NCBI RefSeq assembly: GCF_003436425.1
Contig: NZ_QSPK01000013.1
Coordinates: 1-43,308 of the forward strand
DNA: 43,308 nt
From: Eubacterium sp. TM05-53
GTDB taxonomy: Bacteria; Bacillota_I; Bacilli_A; Erysipelotrichales; Erysipelotrichaceae
Direction: 5' to 3'
The notes under the pieces are model-generated. The model did not search any database, was not told the DNA's origin, and saw only the letters and a list, made by a program, of their open reading frames with translations. Positions 16,781-26,145 of the stretch are shown in pieces (position 1 is the stretch's first letter; each line of letters starts with the position of its first letter). The position numbers and the translations under genes are program-made.

Positions 16781-16783
16781 TGC

Positions 16784-18226
16784 TTAGTTAGTAAATTTTT
16801 CATAGAACTCCATACTTTCAAGTACACTTGTATCCTGGATTGGATTATCATCTAGACGTAAAGCTTCTAATAATTCTAGATCTTTTAATGGAGTTACATC
16901 TGTGATGTAGTTTGCCTTCAAAGTAAGTGAACGCAAATATTTAAGTTTAGATAATGGAGTTAAATCTGTAATCGCATTGTGATCTAAACGCAAATAAGAA
17001 ATAAACTCTAAATGTTCTAATGGTGTAAGATCCTCAATAACATTGTTGTATAGATCCACATCGCATAGGTTTGTAAGTTCTTTTAATGGTGTCAAATCTT
17101 TGACATTGTTGTTTTCCAAAGAAATGATTTCCAATTGTTTCATATCCTTTAAACAAGTAATATCCTTAATATCATTACGACCCACATTCAAATACACCAT
17201 GTCTTTGGCATCCTTTAAAATACGAATATCCTTGATTCGGTTTGTGAATAAATTCAAATGCTTCAATTGATGCGCATTCTTTAAGAAATTAATTTCTGTT
17301 AACTGACAGAACTTCGCATCTACACTTTCCAAATGCTCAACATTTGTGAATTTTTCTAGGTTCTTTAAACGGTTTTTAGAAACATTCAATTCTTTTAAAT
17401 CACCCAAGTTATTCAATAAAGACATGTCTTTAAATCCAGACTGTTCCATAGACAAAGATTCCAAATGATTTAATTCCTTCAAGAATGTAAAGTGTTCTGG
17501 TTCATTATAAGAAATATTCAAAGATTTAAGATTTGAAAATTCCTTTAATACAGAATAATCCTTTAAATATGGACAGTTTGAAACATTCAATTTCTTTAAG
17601 TTCTTCATTGACAACAATGGACTTAGATCCGACATTAAGTTTGTGTTTAAATCCAATTCTTCAACATTAGAAAGATATGTTAAATCTTCAATATTGAATA
17701 AACGCATACCACCCATATCCAATTTCTTTAATTTCTTAAGTACACCTAAGATGGCATAGCTAAAAGGACCATTTTCAGTATTGATATGAACCTCTTCTAA
17801 CTTCTTACAATGCTCTAAATAAATCAAGCTATCAACTTTCGCCTTTGAAAGATTCAATACTTCCAAATCAATCATTGCAGCAACACTTGAAATATCCATT
17901 GTATATAGGTTGTTTCTTGAAATATTCAATTTTTTAAGTTGTCTAAAACCATGTAGAGCTTGCAAATCTCTTAATTGATTTCGAGAAACATTTAAACAAA
18001 CTAAATTATGTAAATCCTTGATTGGATCCAACGTCTGTAACTTATTATTGCTCGCATTCAAAGTTTCTAGGTTTTCAGCATACTGCAAGCCTTCTAGAGT
18101 CTCTATTTCATGATCCTGTACTTCTAAATGGATCAATTCCTTCATCAATTCTTCAGTTAGTTCTTCTTCTTTAACACGCAAAGTACGCGCAATCACACTA
18201 CGTAACGCATCATCTTGAATAAGCAT
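16784..18226 (-). CDS. Leucine-rich repeat protein, cytosolic
   Basis: A 480-residue protein made almost entirely of LRR units of about 21-22 residues with pattern LxxLxxLxxLxLxxNxIxDLTPL, as in internalins. Many end with the helix-side signature DLTPLKEL or DITCLKDM. The first 40 residues form a short helical cap (DDALRSVIARTLRVKEEELT). There is no signal peptide, transmembrane segment or anchor, so it is probably cytosolic. LRR arcs bind protein partners; which one is unknown. The start at 18226 is chosen because AAGGAGG lies upstream of it inside the longer frame, which would otherwise translate the ribosome site. Confidence 0.85.
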   Translation of the reverse strand: MLIQDDALRSVIARTLRVKEEELTEELMKELIHLEVQDHEIETLEGLQYAENLETLNASNNKLQTLDPIKDLHNLVCLNVSRNQLRDLQALHGFRQLKKLNISRNNLYTMDISSVAAMIDLEVLNLSKAKVDSLIYLEHCKKLEEVHINTENGPFSYAILGVLKKLKKLDMGGMRLFNIEDLTYLSNVEELDLNTNLMSDLSPLLSMKNLKKLNVSNCPYLKDYSVLKEFSNLKSLNISYNEPEHFTFLKELNHLESLSMEQSGFKDMSLLNNLGDLKELNVSKNRLKNLEKFTNVEHLESVDAKFCQLTEINFLKNAHQLKHLNLFTNRIKDIRILKDAKDMVYLNVGRNDIKDITCLKDMKQLEIISLENNNVKDLTPLKELTNLCDVDLYNNVIEDLTPLEHLEFISYLRLDHNAITDLTPLSKLKYLRSLTLKANYITDVTPLKDLELLEALRLDDNPIQDTSVLESMEFYEKFTN

Positions 18227-18301
18227 AAAACAAATGCCCTCCTTTATATATTCATTATAATCAAAATAAAACATAATAACTATATAAAAATGGTTTTTTT
18301 A

Positions 18302-18330
18302 ATGACAATATTGTTAGAAAATGCTAAAAT
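18302..18330 (+). promoter_or_regulatory. Promoter of the cold-shock gene
   Basis: -35 ATGACA (5 of 6), a 17-base spacer and extended -10 TGCTAAAAT. Transcription would start near 18337, leaving a 5' leader of about 105 bases, long as usual for csp genes, whose leaders fold differently in the cold. Confidence 0.7.
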
Positions 18331-18441
18331 GAAAGCAGTTAAGGATTAGACTCGTATTCTGATTGTGATAAATGCTATTGTATGCAAATACTTTCTATTT
18401 TAACGGTCAAAGGATATTGGCTTAGTCCAGGAGGTATAGGC

Positions 18442-18654
18442 ATGAGCACAGGTAAAGTAAAATGGTTTAACGCTGAAAAAGGTTATGGATTCATTACCAG
18501 TGAAGATGGAAAAGATGTATTCGTACACTATTCATCAATTAATTCTGAAGGATTTAAAACTTTAGAAGAAGGACAAACTGTTACTTATGACGTTGTTGAA
18601 AGCGATCGTGGACAACAAGCTAACAATGTCACAGTTGTAGATACAGCTGCGTAG
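18442..18654 (+). CDS. csp: Cold-shock protein, CspA/CspB family
   Basis: A 70-residue single cold-shock domain, the normal family size. It contains both RNA-binding motifs: RNP1 KGYGFITS and RNP2 VFVHYSSI, plus the start [11 protein letters not shown]. It binds single-stranded RNA and DNA and acts as an RNA chaperone. The ATG at 18442 follows AGGAGG by seven bases; the longer frame from 18382 would translate the ribosome site and add 20 unrelated residues, so it is rejected. A terminator follows directly, so it is probably a single-gene transcript. Confidence 0.95.
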   Translation: MSTGKVKWFNAEKGYGFITSEDGKDVFVHYSSINSEGFKTLEEGQTVTYDVVESDRGQQANNVTVVDTAA

Positions 18655-18670
18655 AAATTTGTTCGAATCA

Positions 18671-18692
18671 AGCGCACATCGTGCGCTTTTTT
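18671..18692 (+). terminator. Terminator of the cold-shock gene
   Basis: AGCGCAC, loop ATC and GTGCGCT form a GC-rich seven-pair stem followed by TTTTT. Confidence 0.85.
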
Positions 18693-18711
18693 CATGAAAG
18701 AGAGGGATTTT

Positions 18712-19182
18712 ATGTTAGAGCGATATGAAAAAGTAAAAGAATATGTATATTCTCAATATGCCGAAATTTATAATGAAGATTTAAAAATAGCCGCCCTTAC
18801 CCATACAGCTAGTGTGGACCTTTCCATTACATTTATTGCCATGGCAAGAGGCACCAATCTAGAACGAGCTAAAGTAGCTGCTCTATTTCATGACTATGCA
18901 CAATTTATTGACAACTGCCCACATTCTCAACATGCCAAATTATCAAGCCTTCACGCCTATAAGTACTTAAAAGAAAGTGGCCTATTTAAAACTACAGAAA
19001 TTGATGATATTACTTATGCGATTCGTCAACATTCAAAAAAAGACTCTTTTGATTCACCACTATGTGAAGCCTTAAAAGACGCTGACGTATTAGCTCGTTT
19101 TCTAGAAAATCCCGAAAAAGAAATCACTGGAATGAAAAGACAGCGCCTGCTTAACGCCTGCGCTGATATTCAAAGTCATTAA
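18712..19182 (+). CDS. HD-domain phosphohydrolase-like protein
   Basis: A 156-residue HD superfamily protein. The metal ligands are visible: His of THTASVDLS, the HD pair in ALFHDYAQF, His of IRQHSKKDS and Asp of LKDADVLARF. The pattern HTxxV...A.LFHDYA resembles the YqeK/HDIG group of nucleotide phosphohydrolases, but the match is not strong enough to name the substrate. The ATG at 18712 follows GAGAGG by six bases; the frame six codons longer starts inside the preceding terminator. It ends with a four-base convergent overlap with the gene on the other strand. Confidence 0.75.
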   Translation: MLERYEKVKEYVYSQYAEIYNEDLKIAALTHTASVDLSITFIAMARGTNLERAKVAALFHDYAQFIDNCPHSQHAKLSSLHAYKYLKESGLFKTTEIDDITYAIRQHSKKDSFDSPLCEALKDADVLARFLENPEKEITGMKRQRLLNACADIQSH

Positions 19183-20222
19183 AATTTTTGATAATACAGT
19201 TCGACACTCGCATCGAGCTGTTTTTTTAATTGGTTAAACACCTTCATGAATACATCTTTATCATACACGATCCAGTCAATATAGGAAAAGCTCTTACCAA
19301 TAGCTCCCCCAACCACTTTACCTGCATGCACCTTAGAAATAGCTTCATCCAATTGTTTCGATAATTTCTGACGATACAAAGCATCTTCTTTATTATGGAA
19401 AGGATTTGAATAATACACATAGCCAAACTCACCATCTTTACTCGATAGATCCGCAAGCACTTCTTCCTTTTCCTCAATCGTTTGTTCCACCAATAAAGGA
19501 TGCGTAGTAAAAATAAGCTTCATATCTTTTCTTAAGGCATCGTGCGCAAAATCCTGAATTGGCTGATATACCGAATAAATATCAATTGGCTTATCATATA
19601 CTTTCCAATGATTCTTTTCTACCAATCCCATAATCACTTCATAAAAATCAATCATTTGACAGAACTTCATATCTGAGTCTGGTGTATCGATAAAATCAAC
19701 ACGACAAATATATGCCTCATACGCAAGCTGCCCAATCGCAAGCTCCACAAGATACATACTCATTTCTTTTTTATTTTCCGGATTACCAATCAAGTTAAAA
19801 CCAGGACAATATACTTTACAATCCAACATATCATTTTCAATTTGATAGAAAACATGAAAATCTGCCAAAGTATATTCCTCATTTTTGATCTGAACCATAG
19901 CCTGAATCGCCTTTTGCGACATAGGCGGTAAAGTCGCATTCATGATCCAGTTTTGTTTCACACTCTTAGGTGCAATGTCACAAAGCATCTGACATAAATA
20001 TTGTGTTGTCTTATTTGGACCAGTGTCAAAAGTCATCTCAAAAGAATCATAAAAGCTTTCGACAAAGAAATGGGCACCACTAATTTCCATCACCTCTTCA
20101 TCCAATTCTTGAATCAATTCGTTTAATTCTTCATATTGTTCGGATTTTAAATAATTAATAATCGCACCCTGTTTTTCTTCAAAATGCTTCCAGAACGCTA
20201 AACCATTTGTATAAGCACTCAT
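19179..20222 (-). CDS. Unrecognised 347-residue protein at the end of the suf run
   Basis: I do not recognise a family. It has no signal peptide or membrane segment and is acidic, so it is cytosolic. Visible features: a helical N-terminus (AFWKHFEEKQGAIINYLKS), a middle with TLADFHVFYQIENDMLDC, and a C-terminal YIDWIVYDKDVFMKVFNQLK. AAGGAG lies seven bases before the ATG. It starts 16 bases after the SGNH hydrolase gene and is likely co-transcribed with it and the suf genes. Codon use looks like its neighbours. A role in cysteine/Fe-S or folate metabolism can only be guessed from position. Confidence 0.6.
   Translation of the reverse strand: MSAYTNGLAFWKHFEEKQGAIINYLKSEQYEELNELIQELDEEVMEISGAHFFVESFYDSFEMTFDTGPNKTTQYLCQMLCDIAPKSVKQNWIMNATLPPMSQKAIQAMVQIKNEEYTLADFHVFYQIENDMLDCKVYCPGFNLIGNPENKKEMSMYLVELAIGQLAYEAYICRVDFIDTPDSDMKFCQMIDFYEVIMGLVEKNHWKVYDKPIDIYSVYQPIQDFAHDALRKDMKLIFTTHPLLVEQTIEEKEEVLADLSSKDGEFGYVYYSNPFHNKEDALYRQKLSKQLDEAISKVHAGKVVGGAIGKSFSYIDWIVYDKDVFMKVFNQLKKQLDASVELYYQKF
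19196..19227 (+). terminator. Terminator of the HD-domain gene
   Basis: ACAGTTCGA, an eight-base loop and TCGAGCTGT form a nine-pair stem with one G-U pair, followed by TTTTTT. It lies inside the 3' coding end of the opposing gene, as is common for convergent pairs. Confidence 0.7.
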
Positions 20223-20238
20223 TGATGATCTCCTTTTC

Positions 20239-20859
20239 TTATAATTCTTTAATAATAGATATTAAGGCATCCGCCACAAGTGTATGACCCTTTTCATCCA
20301 TATGGATCCCATCCAAACTTCCAGCTACAGCACTCGTATCAATCACTTCTACATTCAAACCAGAACAACCCTTTTCTAAGTATGGCTTTGTATTTTCTAA
20401 TATATCAAATCCAGCTTGACCAAAATTACTAGCTGTTCTTTCATTTTTTAATCCATCCACATTCATTTTAGGTGGACACACCACAATAAACTTAGGTAAC
20501 TTAGATCCATCACGATAAATTTCAGGATTTAAAGCCTTATATAATAAGGTACGAATACCCTTCTCTAACGATATAGAATTCGTTGAAAATTGACGCTTCG
20601 CATCATTCGTTCCCAACATAATAAATACAACATCAATGGGAGCATGCGTCTTTAAAACCATTGAAATCATTTTTGCCCCATTACGATCCTCATCATATGG
20701 ATCATCCAAACACAATGTTCGACCACATAAACCTTCCTCAATGATTTCATGTTCTTTAAAAGACTGCTTAATCAATTGTGTAAAACGATTTTTTTGTCTA
20801 GATGCATCCATGGCATCATAACCCCACGTATTACTGTCCCCATAGAATAATATCTTCAT
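20239..20859 (-). CDS. SGNH/GDSL-family esterase or lipase
   Basis: A 206-residue SGNH hydrolase. Block I is FYGDSNTWGYD (nucleophile Ser of GDSN), block II has the Gly in GLCGRTL, block III is MLGTNDAK and block V is DGIHMDEKGH with the catalytic Asp and His. There is no signal peptide, so it is cytosolic. These enzymes hydrolyse esters or acetyl groups from lipids or sugars; the natural substrate here is unknown. Its ATG overlaps the stop of the cyclo-ligase gene (ATGA), so the two are translationally coupled. Confidence 0.85.
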   Translation of the reverse strand: MKILFYGDSNTWGYDAMDASRQKNRFTQLIKQSFKEHEIIEEGLCGRTLCLDDPYDEDRNGAKMISMVLKTHAPIDVVFIMLGTNDAKRQFSTNSISLEKGIRTLLYKALNPEIYRDGSKLPKFIVVCPPKMNVDGLKNERTASNFGQAGFDILENTKPYLEKGCSGLNVEVIDTSAVAGSLDGIHMDEKGHTLVADALISIIKEL

Positions 20860-21362
20860 TTTAGAATCCTACTTTCTGTAATAATCATATCTAACTTAAT
20901 ATCGGTTGGTTTAATATCAAAATTTGTTTCCTGCACATCAAAAGCTACACCAATCTTCAATGCAGAACTTTTAATTAAATACCTGTCATAATAGCCTTTT
21001 CCATACCCCATTCGATATGTACCAAAGAATCCAACGACTGGTACTAAAATCACATCTAAATCTTTTACTTCCTGTATTCCAATGGGTTCAATCGTTGAAA
21101 ATGGACCCTTACTCTTTTCTTCATGATCCGAATAAAAGGCAATCGTAGTATCATCTAACATCTTAGGAATATATAAGTCAAATTTATCACGAAACATTGT
21201 ATACACATCCACTTCATAGCGAATTGGAATATACGTTCCTATTTTTCCTTTTAAAAAAGGCAAAACACAATTTGTGATTGCCTTTTCCTTTTCAATTCTT
21301 TTAGAATTTGTTAATGAACTACGCCTTTGAATACACTCTTTACGCTTATCCAATGCTGTCAC
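20856..21362 (-). CDS. 5-formyltetrahydrofolate cyclo-ligase
   Basis: A 168-residue enzyme that turns 5-formyl-THF plus ATP into 5,10-methenyl-THF. Family motifs: an early basic [25 protein letters not shown] and the signature [12 protein letters not shown] near the C-terminus. The start is a GTG inside the end of sufB (17-base overlap) with no separate ribosome site, so translation probably depends on ribosomes finishing sufB. Linking this folate salvage step to Fe-S assembly in one transcript is uncommon and may be only operon convenience. Length is slightly below the usual 180-200 residues. Confidence 0.87.
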   Translation of the reverse strand: MTALDKRKECIQRRSSLTNSKRIEKEKAITNCVLPFLKGKIGTYIPIRYEVDVYTMFRDKFDLYIPKMLDDTTIAFYSDHEEKSKGPFSTIEPIGIQEVKDLDVILVPVVGFFGTYRMGYGKGYYDRYLIKSSALKIGVAFDVQETNFDIKPTDIKLDMIITESRILK

Positions 21363-22749
21363 TCATATCTAGCTTCAACATTTGATTCAACTCAACCGCA
21401 TATTCCATTGGAAGTTCACGCGTAAATGGTTCTAAGAATCCCATAACGATCATTTCAGTGGCTTGAGAACGCGTTAAACCACGAGACATTAAATAGAACA
21501 ATTGTTCTTCACTAATGTTTGAAACTGTCGCCTCATGCTCAATTTGAGACGTATCATTATAAGATACATTCATTGGAACTGTATCACTACGTGATTTCTT
21601 ATCTAAAATCAAAGTATCACATTCAACTTTACTCTTGGCATATGCCGCATTTTTAGAATGTGTTACCCAACCACGATAGTTTACTTCACCACCATTACGC
21701 GCAATAGATTTAGAAATAATTGTACTCGAAGTATGAGGAGCCAAATGAATCATTTTACTTCCCGCATCCTGAATCTGGTTTTCACCGGCTACCGCAATCG
21801 AAATCGTTGTTCCCTTTGCGTATGGCTCAGCCAAGATACAAGCTGGATACTTCATATTTACATGCGAACCAACGTTTCCATCGATCCATTCCATGTGTCC
21901 ATTTTCAAATACTTTTGCACGCTTCGTAACTAAGTTCAAGATATTACTTGACCAGTTTTGTACCGTTGAATAACGACATTTCGCATTCTTATGTACATAG
22001 ATTTCTACAACAGCCGCATGCAAAGAATCCTTTGAATATGTCGGTGCCGTACATCCTTCTACATAATGCACATCAGCACCCTCATCTACAATAATCAATG
22101 TTCTTTCAAATTGTCCCATCTGCATAGAGTTAATACGGAAATACGATTGAAGTGGTTTTTCCAACTTCACACCCTTTGGTACATAAATAAACGATCCACC
22201 AGACCATACAGCCGTATTTAAAGCTGCATATTTATTATCTGTATAAGGAACAAGTTTACCAAAATATTCCTTTAATAAATCTGGACATGCCTTTAATGCA
22301 GAATCCGTATCCAAGAAGATAACCCCCTTCTCTTCTACTTCTTCTAACATATTGTGATATACAACTTCACTCTCATATTGTGTAGATACACCGGCTAAGA
22401 ATTTTTGTTCCGCTTCCGGAATTCCTAGCTTATCAAACGTATTACGAATCGTGTCTGGCACTTCATCCCATGACTTTTCTTGTTTATCACTTGGTTTGAT
22501 GTAGTATGTGTAATCATCAAAGTTGATTTCACTTAAATCTGGACCCCAATTTGGATTTTGTTGCTTTTCAAAAGAATGATATGCATCAAGTCTTAGCTGC
22601 AACATCCATTCAGGCTCATTTTTGATTTTTGAGATTGTACGAACTGTTTCTTCATTCAATCCCTTTTGGGTTTTATAAACACTGACATCTTCATCATGAA
22701 AACCATATTCATATTCACTAGAAAGCGCGATATCTTTTTCGTTACTCAT
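21346..22749 (-). CDS. sufB: Fe-S cluster scaffold protein SufB
   Basis: A 467-residue SufB. Conserved stretches include [50 protein letters not shown] and [11 protein letters not shown], ending in [18 protein letters not shown]. SufB with SufC and SufD forms the scaffold on which Fe-S clusters are built. It is the last suf gene in the order sufC-sufD-sufS-sufU-sufB, the standard arrangement in low-GC Gram-positives. The ATG at 22749 (MSNEKDI) is chosen over a frame five codons longer because AGGA sits eight bases before it. It overlaps sufU by eight bases. Confidence 0.96.
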   Translation of the reverse strand: MSNEKDIALSSEYEYGFHDEDVSVYKTQKGLNEETVRTISKIKNEPEWMLQLRLDAYHSFEKQQNPNWGPDLSEINFDDYTYYIKPSDKQEKSWDEVPDTIRNTFDKLGIPEAEQKFLAGVSTQYESEVVYHNMLEEVEEKGVIFLDTDSALKACPDLLKEYFGKLVPYTDNKYAALNTAVWSGGSFIYVPKGVKLEKPLQSYFRINSMQMGQFERTLIIVDEGADVHYVEGCTAPTYSKDSLHAAVVEIYVHKNAKCRYSTVQNWSSNILNLVTKRAKVFENGHMEWIDGNVGSHVNMKYPACILAEPYAKGTTISIAVAGENQIQDAGSKMIHLAPHTSSTIISKSIARNGGEVNYRGWVTHSKNAAYAKSKVECDTLILDKKSRSDTVPMNVSYNDTSQIEHEATVSNISEEQLFYLMSRGLTRSQATEMIVMGFLEPFTRELPMEYAVELNQMLKLDMSDSIG

Positions 22750-23188
22750 CTTTTCCATCCTCACTTTCCTTAATCATTTCACGCATAGCCTTCCATCCAA
22801 TTGTGGCACAATTGATACGATTGGCTTGTTTTCCGACATTTTGAAAAGCTATGGCCTCATCTAAAACATCTTCATCATATTCTTTTTGATCAATCATTTT
22901 GAAATAATTGTCCATGATTTCTTTTGCTTCTTGTGTTGTCTTTCCTTTTAATAATTCAGACATAATTGAAGTCGAAGCCGTTGAAATCGTACAGGCAACC
23001 CCATCAAAACGAATATCATCAATTTTTCCATCTGAAATTTTTGTCTGCACCGTAATATCATCAATACAAGAATCACTCGCCATATGACGTGACATGTAAC
23101 CACTGTCTTTTGTCAATTCTTTATTACGAGGATAGTCATAATGATCCATAATAATCTGGCGCATCAACATTGGATCAATATTTGACAT
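22742..23188 (-). CDS. sufU: SufU-type sulfur-transfer protein
   Basis: A 148-residue SufU/IscU-like protein that accepts sulfur from SufS. It contains [15 protein letters not shown], the central [20 protein letters not shown] and the C-terminal [15 protein letters not shown]. The three expected metal/sulfur cysteines are Cys of DSCIDD, Cys of ACTIS and Cys of INCATI. The usual CGD triplet reads CID, a small departure. AAGGAAG lies eight bases before the ATG. It follows sufS by 15 bases. Confidence 0.93.
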   Translation of the reverse strand: MSNIDPMLMRQIIMDHYDYPRNKELTKDSGYMSRHMASDSCIDDITVQTKISDGKIDDIRFDGVACTISTASTSIMSELLKGKTTQEAKEIMDNYFKMIDQKEYDEDVLDEAIAFQNVGKQANRINCATIGWKAMREMIKESEDGKDE

Positions 23189-23203
23189 AATTAAGCTTCC
23201 TTC

Positions 23204-24445
23204 CTAAAAGAAAATGCTGACACAGTTTTCCACTGTCGCATTCTTCAAAGCATCAATCAATTGATCAACTTCTTCTTTTGTGTTGTACAAATAGAAACTT
23301 GCACGACAAGTACCCGGTGTCTTTAAAACTTCCGGAAGCAATTTAGCACAATGCTGTCCCGAACGAACGGCAATGCCAAACGTATTTAAATAGCTTGCGA
23401 CATCTTGCGCAAAAATCATTTGATCTTTATCCTTCACATTAAATGTCACAATGCCACTCTTCGCATTTTCATTGTATACAACGATATTTCCTAAAGCTTT
23501 CGCTTTTTCTAAGAAATATTCCTTCAATTCAACTTCATGCGCATGGATATTCTCTTTTCCAATCGCATCCAAATAATCCATGGCAGCCGCCATACCAATG
23601 ACACCCTCAATAGGTTGTGTTCCAGATTCAAACTTTAATGGCGTTTCCTTTAAAGTTAATGAACAAGACTTATCAAAGCGCGCATTACTTTCTCCACCAT
23701 AGAAAATTGGTTCTAACTGATCCAACCATTTTTTCTTTCCATATAATGCACCTACGCCTGTAGGACCACACATCTTGTGGGCACTAAACGCATAGAAATC
23801 ACAATCTAAATCTTGCACATCAATATTTAAATGGGGTGTACTCTGTGCTCCATCAATCACTAATAAAATGCCTCGTTCATGACAGATCTTGGCAATTTCC
23901 TTAACAGGAGCTACAAAACCTAAAACATTGGAAACCATCGCAATCGCAACAACTTTAACTTGATCGGTTAAGACACTTTTAAAGTTTTCAACTGTAATCT
24001 TACCCTCTTCATCCAAAGGAATATAATCAATTTTAGTTTCTTTTTTCTTTCCTGCCTGCATCCAAGGCAAAATACTTGAGGCATGTTCACTTTCATCACT
24101 TAAAATGACATCCCCTTCATGTAAAAGCTGTTCTGTAACCATCATCGCTACAAGATTCAAGCCTTCACTCGAACCTGATGTAAATACGATTTCTTCTTTG
24201 TGTTTCGCATTTAAGAATTTTTGAGTACGCACACGAGCCCCTTCAAAAGCCGCATCGACCTGTGCACTCATTTCATAATCACCACGGTGAGCATTGGCAC
24301 CAAGGTATGTATAATAATTTACTACGGCATCAATCACGGGTTGAGGCTTTAATGTCGTAGCTCCGTTATCTAAATACACTAGAGGTTTGTCTGACATCTT
24401 ACGCGTTAAAATCGGAAAATCTTTACGTATTTTATTGATGTCCAT
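23204..24445 (-). CDS. sufS: Cysteine desulfurase SufS
   Basis: A 413-residue PLP enzyme that takes sulfur from L-cysteine and passes it to SufU. The cofactor lysine is in SAHKMCGPTGVGALYG; substrate-binding and early motifs are YLDNGATTLKPQPV and GANAHRGDYEMS; the active-site cysteine is in RSGQHCAKLL. The TTG used by the longest frame is rejected in favour of the ATG three codons on, which has AAGG nine bases before it. It overlaps the end of sufD by 14 bases. Confidence 0.96.
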   Translation of the reverse strand: MDINKIRKDFPILTRKMSDKPLVYLDNGATTLKPQPVIDAVVNYYTYLGANAHRGDYEMSAQVDAAFEGARVRTQKFLNAKHKEEIVFTSGSSEGLNLVAMMVTEQLLHEGDVILSDESEHASSILPWMQAGKKKETKIDYIPLDEEGKITVENFKSVLTDQVKVVAIAMVSNVLGFVAPVKEIAKICHERGILLVIDGAQSTPHLNIDVQDLDCDFYAFSAHKMCGPTGVGALYGKKKWLDQLEPIFYGGESNARFDKSCSLTLKETPLKFESGTQPIEGVIGMAAAMDYLDAIGKENIHAHEVELKEYFLEKAKALGNIVVYNENAKSGIVTFNVKDKDQMIFAQDVASYLNTFGIAVRSGQHCAKLLPEVLKTPGTCRASFYLYNTKEEVDQLIDALKNATVENCVSIFF

Positions 24446-25205
24446 ATAATCCAACCTTACTTTCCATTTCTTGACGAAGATTTTCTTTCAATTCTTCATC
24501 TTCAACTAAATCAATAACTGGCAAGAAATAACCAACACTTAACAATCCAACAGCTTGTTTTGTGCTCAATCCACGAGACTGTAGATAATATAGCTGATCA
24601 GCATCTGGCTGCCCAATGGTTAGAGCGTGGCTTGCCTTTACATCATTTTCATCAATTAATAATAGGGGAATAACTTTTGTCTTATGTCCCTGACCCAAAG
24701 TTAATACACGCGTTGCCTGATGAGACTGCGCATCGAAACATCCCTTTTTGATATTTCCATTGGCAACCATTTGATATTGTCCATGATCAAATAAAACGGC
24801 AAAGTTTTTCATTTGACCATTTGTATGAGGCGCATTATGTCTTACTTCCATATCACATACTTTTTCAATGTGTTCCTGACATAATTGACCACTTAAAATT
24901 TCATATTCAGCCCCCTGCTCTTTTAGATCCACATAGTGATTCCATTTCAATGGGCTTTTTTCTAGATCCAAGACACCCATTTGGCAGTTGGCATCTTGTT
25001 TAAGTACCATATTAATATTTAATTCGCACGCACTTTCAGCATGGTTTAAAATAAAGAATTTTGAAAAAGAATTTTCTAAACATTCCACATTCAAATCTAA
25101 TTTTGTACAATCTTTACTCAATTCAATTAAATATGATTTTTGATCATGACGATCAACTTGAATGTTTAAAGTTTCGCTATTGTGTACTTCCTTGCGATTA
25201 AGCAT
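24432..25205 (-). CDS. sufD: SufD subunit of the SufBCD complex
   Basis: A 257-residue SufD, shorter than the roughly 430 residues of longer SufD proteins. It keeps the beta-helix core and C-terminal motif QLYYLQSRGLSTKQAVGLLS, homologous to the SufB end [20 protein letters not shown]. The central KVIPLLLIDENDVKASHALT contains the conserved His segment used at the SufB interface. The ATG at 25205 follows GGAG by nine bases; the GTG five codons earlier overlaps that ribosome site. It overlaps sufC by eight bases. The short N-terminus is an ordinary feature of several Gram-positive SufD proteins, not obviously a truncation. Confidence 0.92.
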   Translation of the reverse strand: MLNRKEVHNSETLNIQVDRHDQKSYLIELSKDCTKLDLNVECLENSFSKFFILNHAESACELNINMVLKQDANCQMGVLDLEKSPLKWNHYVDLKEQGAEYEILSGQLCQEHIEKVCDMEVRHNAPHTNGQMKNFAVLFDHGQYQMVANGNIKKGCFDAQSHQATRVLTLGQGHKTKVIPLLLIDENDVKASHALTIGQPDADQLYYLQSRGLSTKQAVGLLSVGYFLPVIDLVEDEELKENLRQEMESKVGLYGHQ

Positions 25206-26013
25206 ATTTTTTAGCTCCACAAGAACCTAAAGAAATAGGTTGTTTATCATCTTCTTTATTTGCGGTTACGTGGTACTCTTTTTCAATCCATTCATATCCA
25301 TCCTGGTCAACTTTTTCAACTAAACTTGCATCACCAGATACAACGATTTGTCCATCCATTAATACGTGAGCATGTGTTGGCTGTAAATACTCATAGAAAC
25401 GTGCATAGTGAGATACGATCAATAAACCAAGATCTGTTTGTTGCTGACATTGGTTGATGGCATCTGAAACAATACGCAATGCATCGACATCAAGTCCTGA
25501 ATCAATTTCATCCAACATCGCAATAGCTGGTTTTAACATCATCATTTGAACGATTTCATTACGTTTCTTTTCACCACCACTAAAACCATCATTTAAGAAA
25601 CGATGAGCCAAGTCAGGTTTCATTTCTAATTGTTCAATAGCTTTATCCATTTCTTTGATGAATTTAAATAATGAGATTGGTTTTTCTAAACGTGCATTGA
25701 TGGCACTTCTTAAAAAGTCAGAGTTTGTAACACCAGAAACAACACTCGGATATTGCATACCCAAGAAAAGTCCGGCTTTGCTTCTTTCATCGACTGACAT
25801 TTGTAGTACATCTTTTCCATCTAATGTGATTGAACCTGATGTAACTGTATATTTTGGATTACCCATAATGGCTGCAAGCAATGTAGACTTACCATTTCCA
25901 TTAGGTCCCATTAGGGCATGACGCTCACCTGATTTTACAGTTAAGCTCAACCCTTTTAAAATTTCTTTATTCTCCACGGATACATGAAGATCCTTAATGA
26001 CCAAATCTGCCAT
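25198..26013 (-). CDS. sufC: SufC ATPase of the SufBCD complex
   Basis: A 271-residue ABC-type ATPase without membrane domains. Walker A is GPNGNGKST at 36-44, the signature is FSGGEKKRNEI, Walker B is AIAMLDEIDSGLD and the H-loop is LLIVSHYAR. It drives conformational change in SufBCD during cluster assembly. First gene of the suf run; its promoter is at 26039-26067. A short C-terminal tail (KEDDKQPISLGSCGAKKYA) extends past the usual family end. Confidence 0.96.
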   Translation of the reverse strand: MADLVIKDLHVSVENKEILKGLSLTVKSGERHALMGPNGNGKSTLLAAIMGNPKYTVTSGSITLDGKDVLQMSVDERSKAGLFLGMQYPSVVSGVTNSDFLRSAINARLEKPISLFKFIKEMDKAIEQLEMKPDLAHRFLNDGFSGGEKKRNEIVQMMMLKPAIAMLDEIDSGLDVDALRIVSDAINQCQQQTDLGLLIVSHYARFYEYLQPTHAHVLMDGQIVVSGDASLVEKVDQDGYEWIEKEYHVTANKEDDKQPISLGSCGAKKYA

Positions 26014-26038
26014 ACCTTCTACCTCTTTTCACTGCAAT

Positions 26039-26067
26039 ATAATACCAAATAATTATTAAAATCTCAA
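26039..26067 (-). promoter_or_regulatory. Promoter of the suf operon
   Basis: Minus-strand -35 TTGAGA (5 of 6), a 17-base spacer and -10 TATTAT (5 of 6). The start would be near 26032, leaving a leader of about 19 bases. No operator that I can name overlaps it. Confidence 0.75.
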
Positions 26068-26088
26068 TTAATACGTCTCGAGCCTTCA

Positions 26089-26117
26089 TTGCAATTTAAA
26101 AAGATATCTCGTATAAT
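26089..26117 (+). promoter_or_regulatory. Promoter of the tandem foldase genes
   Basis: Plus-strand -35 TTGCAA, a 17-base spacer and a perfect -10 TATAAT, then AAGGAGG six bases before the ATG. It is divergent from the suf promoter. Confidence 0.8.
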
Positions 26118-26145
26118 TGAAAAGACATTCTCAAGGAGGTTAATT

